Under the pieces are notes generated by a model, which was given only the letters and a program-made list of their open reading frames with translations, was not told the DNA's origin and did no database searches. Shown here piece after piece: positions 18,410-20,067 of a stretch of DNA of 20,067 bases. The stretch comes from a virus. The DNA lies in the IMG/VR virus record IMGVR_UViG_3300025138_000511, positions 1-20,067 of that record; one strand, 5' to 3'. The translations under genes were made by a program, and so were the position numbers. The number at the start of each line of letters is the position of its first letter. The first letter of the stretch is position 1.

Positions 18410-18852
18410 TATGCACTCCCTCTAGTAAATTCATAAATAACCCTTGCTGTTATTCTTACACCACCATAAGGATAAATTGTACCCTCGTCTGATGATACTT
18501 CTATTATTTGGGTATCTATAGCATTACCATTTCTAGTTATATCATTATCTAAAGTTTCTTCAACAACTTCTATAATTTGATTTCTAACAGTATCTATATT
18601 TGTTGTTGTACCTTTACCAAAAGCAACTATTAAAAAATCTATTGTACCTCTATAAGAACCTGCTCCAGTATCGCCTATGCTTAATACTTCCCTTGTTTCA
18701 TCACCACTTTGAATAAACATTGCAGGAAACTGGGCATCACTTAATTCTTCAACTTCAAAAGGTTCTCTAGTAATCTTTTTAAACTCAATAGGACTTGTAA
18801 CAGCATCAAGTTTAGAAATTATATCACTAGCTATGTTTTCTCTTTTGCTCAT
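18409..18852 (-). CDS. Tail terminator / tail completion protein, 147 aa
   Basis: A 147-residue alpha/beta protein. The N-terminal helix (NIASDIISKLDAV) is followed by EPFEVEELSDAQFPAMFIQS, a strand with SYRGTIDFLIVAFG, the helix RNQIIEVVEETLDND, and the strand pair IIEVSSDEGTIYPYGGVRIT ending in RVIYEFTRGS. This order, helix, 'P-A-x-x-I', strand, helix with 'L-x-x-D', then a last strand 'R-x-x-Y-x-F', fits tail terminators of the gpU-like kind, which cap the finished tail and join it to the head. It sits between the gpS-like tail completion gene and the tail-tube gene as expected. The start overlaps its neighbour as ATGA. Confidence 0.75.
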   Translation of the reverse strand: MSKRENIASDIISKLDAVTSPIEFKKITREPFEVEELSDAQFPAMFIQSGDETREVLSIGDTGAGSYRGTIDFLIVAFGKGTTTNIDTVRNQIIEVVEETLDNDITRNGNAIDTQIIEVSSDEGTIYPYGGVRITARVIYEFTRGSA

Positions 18853-19319
18853 AATCTCATTTCTTTAAAATAGAAATTCTGAAATTCTTTTATTATTTTA
18901 TCTTCTTCTTTGTTACCTATAGCAAAAAAAGGTCTTTTTGTCTTTCTTTTACCTACTCCAAAACTATCATGGTAACTAGCAATTTTTTCTCTTTCCTTAT
19001 TTGCAAAGAATAATGTGCTTTTTAATCCACCAGTTTTGAAGTCTAAACTCCTAAACATTTTGCCACTATCGGTTAAATCAACAGAACCTGTTTGTCTACC
19101 CCTCTTTTTTCGGCTTCTAACAGTAGAAGGTGCATATGATCGCATATTACCCCCATCTGGAAGTTTCCCACTTTGTGTCCTCTTTGTAATCATTAATATA
19201 GCCATATTAGAAACTCTATTAAGTGATTTAGTTATTACTGCCTTTTGTTTTCTACTAATTTTCTTTAGTAGATTAGTTATTTCTATAGAATTTACGTTAA
19301 CTTTGACATCAACTGCCAT
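18849..19319 (-). CDS. Virion morphogenesis / tail completion protein (gpS or HK97 gp10-like), 156 aa
   Basis: A very basic 156-residue protein. The first 50 residues are a helix with SRKQKAVITKSLNRVSNMAI, leading to RTQSGKLPDGGNMRSYAPST and VRSRKKRGRQTGSVDLTDSG. The segment 'P-D-G-x-x-x-x-x-Y-x-x-x-T-x-x-x-R-K-x-x-G ... V-D-L-T-x-S-G-x-M' is characteristic of virion morphogenesis proteins (Phage_tail_S family as I recall it, related to HK97 gp10). The end has SYHDSFGVGKRKTKRPFFAI followed by a short acidic helix. It would act at head-tail joining, next to the connector gene. Start overlaps the connector stop as TAATG. Confidence 0.8.
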   Translation of the reverse strand: MAVDVKVNVNSIEITNLLKKISRKQKAVITKSLNRVSNMAILMITKRTQSGKLPDGGNMRSYAPSTVRSRKKRGRQTGSVDLTDSGKMFRSLDFKTGGLKSTLFFANKEREKIASYHDSFGVGKRKTKRPFFAIGNKEEDKIIKEFQNFYFKEMRL

Positions 19320-19795
19320 TATCTGACTAATCTTAAATAATGTAATGCTTCTTTTTCACTATCGCTAACAGTACCCCCACCATCTTCATCATATTCAACA
19401 CCATCTCGCAGGATAGCTTGGAATTCTTCTTCATATCTATCTCTATAGAAATCTATTTGAACTTGGAATGTGTCTTTGCCCTCGCCTGTGTCTGGGTCTT
19501 TCCATTTAGTTAAAATTGGATAAGCATATTTCCATAAAGTCAAATAAACAACTGATTGTGTCCATTGTGAATTAGTTAGTTTGCTATTAGTCATTTCAAC
19601 AGATGTAATCTTAGTAATATCTTTGTATCTGATTTGGTGTCTATATCTTTCCCACCATTCTTCCCTAACTCGCCTAAGAACATCATTTTCAGCAAATTGT
19701 AATTGATCGCCAAAATCAGAAACCCCAAAACCTAGAATATCTGGTTGTATCTTTTGTAAATTAGCATTAGCAACTGCAAATTCAGATGTAGCCAT
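19319..19795 (-). CDS. Head-tail connector/adaptor-like protein, 158 aa
   Basis: A 158-residue, mainly helical acidic protein: NLQKIQPDILGFGVSDFGDQ, then EWWERYRHQIRYKD (about 47-60), SQWTQSVVYLTLWKYAYPIL and TFQVQIDFYRDRYEEEFQAI. The pattern 'I-x-x-x-G ... D-F-x-x-x-x-x-x-A-E-x-D-V-L-R-x-x-x-x-x-W-W' with a later 'F-Y-R-x-R-Y-x-x-E-F' fits head-tail adaptor proteins placed after the capsid genes. It would bind beneath the portal and lead to the tail completion protein. Assignment rests on helix pattern and gene order, not on a firm family match. It starts directly after the preceding stop (TAAATG). Confidence 0.65.
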   Translation of the reverse strand: MATSEFAVANANLQKIQPDILGFGVSDFGDQLQFAENDVLRRVREEWWERYRHQIRYKDITKITSVEMTNSKLTNSQWTQSVVYLTLWKYAYPILTKWKDPDTGEGKDTFQVQIDFYRDRYEEEFQAILRDGVEYDEDGGGTVSDSEKEALHYLRLVR

Positions 19796-19987
19796 TTATG
19801 TGTCCTTTTTTTGGGATTTTTTATTTTCTTCTGGTTTTTGCCACTCACTATCAACTTTTGGTTGTGGCTTTGGTTGTGCTTTAGACTCAACGTAAGGTTT
19901 CCACCCTCTTAATGTCCAAGTCTTTAAATTAGCTTCATAATCAACTTTAGTTCTTTCGATAATTTTATTTCCGTTAGTTAATTTCAT
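19796..19987 (-). CDS. Small hypothetical protein with basic Pro/Gln-rich tail, 63 aa
   Basis: A 63-residue protein. The first 35 residues form a small fold (KLTNGNKIIERTKVDYEANL KTWTLRGWKPY split here), and the rest is a disordered, charged tail with PKPQPKVDSEW and PEENKKSQKKDT. The 'I-x-R-x-x-V-D-Y-x-x-N-x-x-x-W-x-x-R-G-W-K-P' pattern occurs in small proteins between capsid and connector genes of marine phages, as I recall. ATG 19987 is chosen because AAAGAGG lies at the correct distance. An upstream in-frame GTG (20029) would add 14 residues but lies in the hairpin described next and has no ribosome site. Confidence 0.6.
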   Translation of the reverse strand: MKLTNGNKIIERTKVDYEANLKTWTLRGWKPYVESKAQPKPQPKVDSEWQKPEENKKSQKKDT

Positions 19988-20009
19988 AATTACCTCTTTC
20001 TTGTAGTAA

Positions 20010-20030
20010 GGTGAGGGATTAACCCCCACC
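20010..20030 (-). promoter_or_regulatory. Stable RNA hairpin before the connector genes
   Basis: On the minus strand GGTGGGGG and CCCTCACC form an eight-pair stem (one G-T wobble) around a TTAAT loop. It has no T-tract on either side, so it is not a standard terminator. It lies 22 bases before the start of the 63-residue gene. The bases beyond it, up to the right edge, are AT-rich with stops in all three leftward frames and probably hold the end of an upstream gene, likely a capsid gene outside the window. A partial terminator, processing site or mRNA-stability element that lowers expression of downstream genes after a capsid gene would fit; this is inference. Confidence 0.45.
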
Positions 20031-20067
20031 CTAAAGATTATATTATTATGATATTATGCTTAAATTC

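Noticed and set aside
5954-19326. Many open frames of 60-130 codons on the plus strand across the late region, for example 6689-6919, 16220-16612, 16694-17041 and 19015-19326.
   Set aside because: Each lies antisense to a well-supported minus-strand gene, has low-complexity Leu/Ser/Phe-rich products and no ribosome site. They are by-products of codon bias in the real genes.
1-20067. CRISPR arrays, insertion sequences and toxin-antitoxin pairs.
   Set aside because: No regularly spaced repeats, transposase motifs or recognisable toxin families were found on either strand.

Overview
The window is a piece of a double-stranded DNA tailed-phage genome, or a prophage or metagenomic phage contig. 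It is strongly AT-rich, tightly packed, and has virion, lysis and DNA-metabolism genes side by side. The tail genes have a siphovirus layout: tail terminator, single major tail-tube protein, G/GT-type chaperone, long tape measure, distal tail proteins, gpJ-like tip, S74 fibre, and no sheath gene. Low GC, a 3TM holin of the gene-transfer-agent type, DUF6447- and DUF7936-like proteins, an EF-hand membrane protein and small Lys-rich proteins suggest a marine phage of an alphaproteobacterium. The host is an inference; nothing in the window names it. No integrase, recognisable repressor, terminase, portal, capsid gene, tRNA or CRISPR array is visible.

All genes but one run leftward on the minus strand. 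Transcription order is therefore from right to left. From 20067 to about 17335 lie a small post-capsid protein, the head-tail connector, tail completion and tail terminator proteins, a hidden 55-residue protein, the tail-tube protein and the tail assembly chaperone with a programmed -1 frameshift site. From 17334 to 8549 lie the tape measure, two distal tail proteins, a GNAT-like protein, the gpJ-like tip, the tail fibre and two small conserved phage proteins. From 8548 to 5673 lies a cluster rich in small membrane proteins: a 55-residue tail-anchored protein, a 256-residue bitopic protein, two small membrane proteins, an EF-hand 2TM protein, a GH24-type lysozyme, a 3TM holin and two Lys-rich proteins.

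The only plus-strand gene, a VRR-NUC nuclease (5234-5596), sits between the late cluster and the leftmost operon. It ends at a hairpin with a T-tract and is preceded by a 249-bp divergent control region that holds two inverted repeats. From about 5000 leftward runs a second operon of small genes for DNA metabolism: an OB-like 329-residue protein, a lipoprotein, a second OB-like protein, an HNH endonuclease, SSB, an HTH_39 protein and the start of a PD-(D/E)XK nuclease cut by the window edge. Most gene junctions overlap (ATGA, TAATG) or touch (TAAATG), which points to translational coupling.

Four genes below 60 codons were found by reading the gaps: 3025-3117, 5673-5783, 8381-8548 and 18242-18409. 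The best-supported special feature is the A AAA AAC slippery heptamer at 17513-17507, which joins the 120-residue chaperone frame to a downstream -1 frame ending exactly at the tape measure start.
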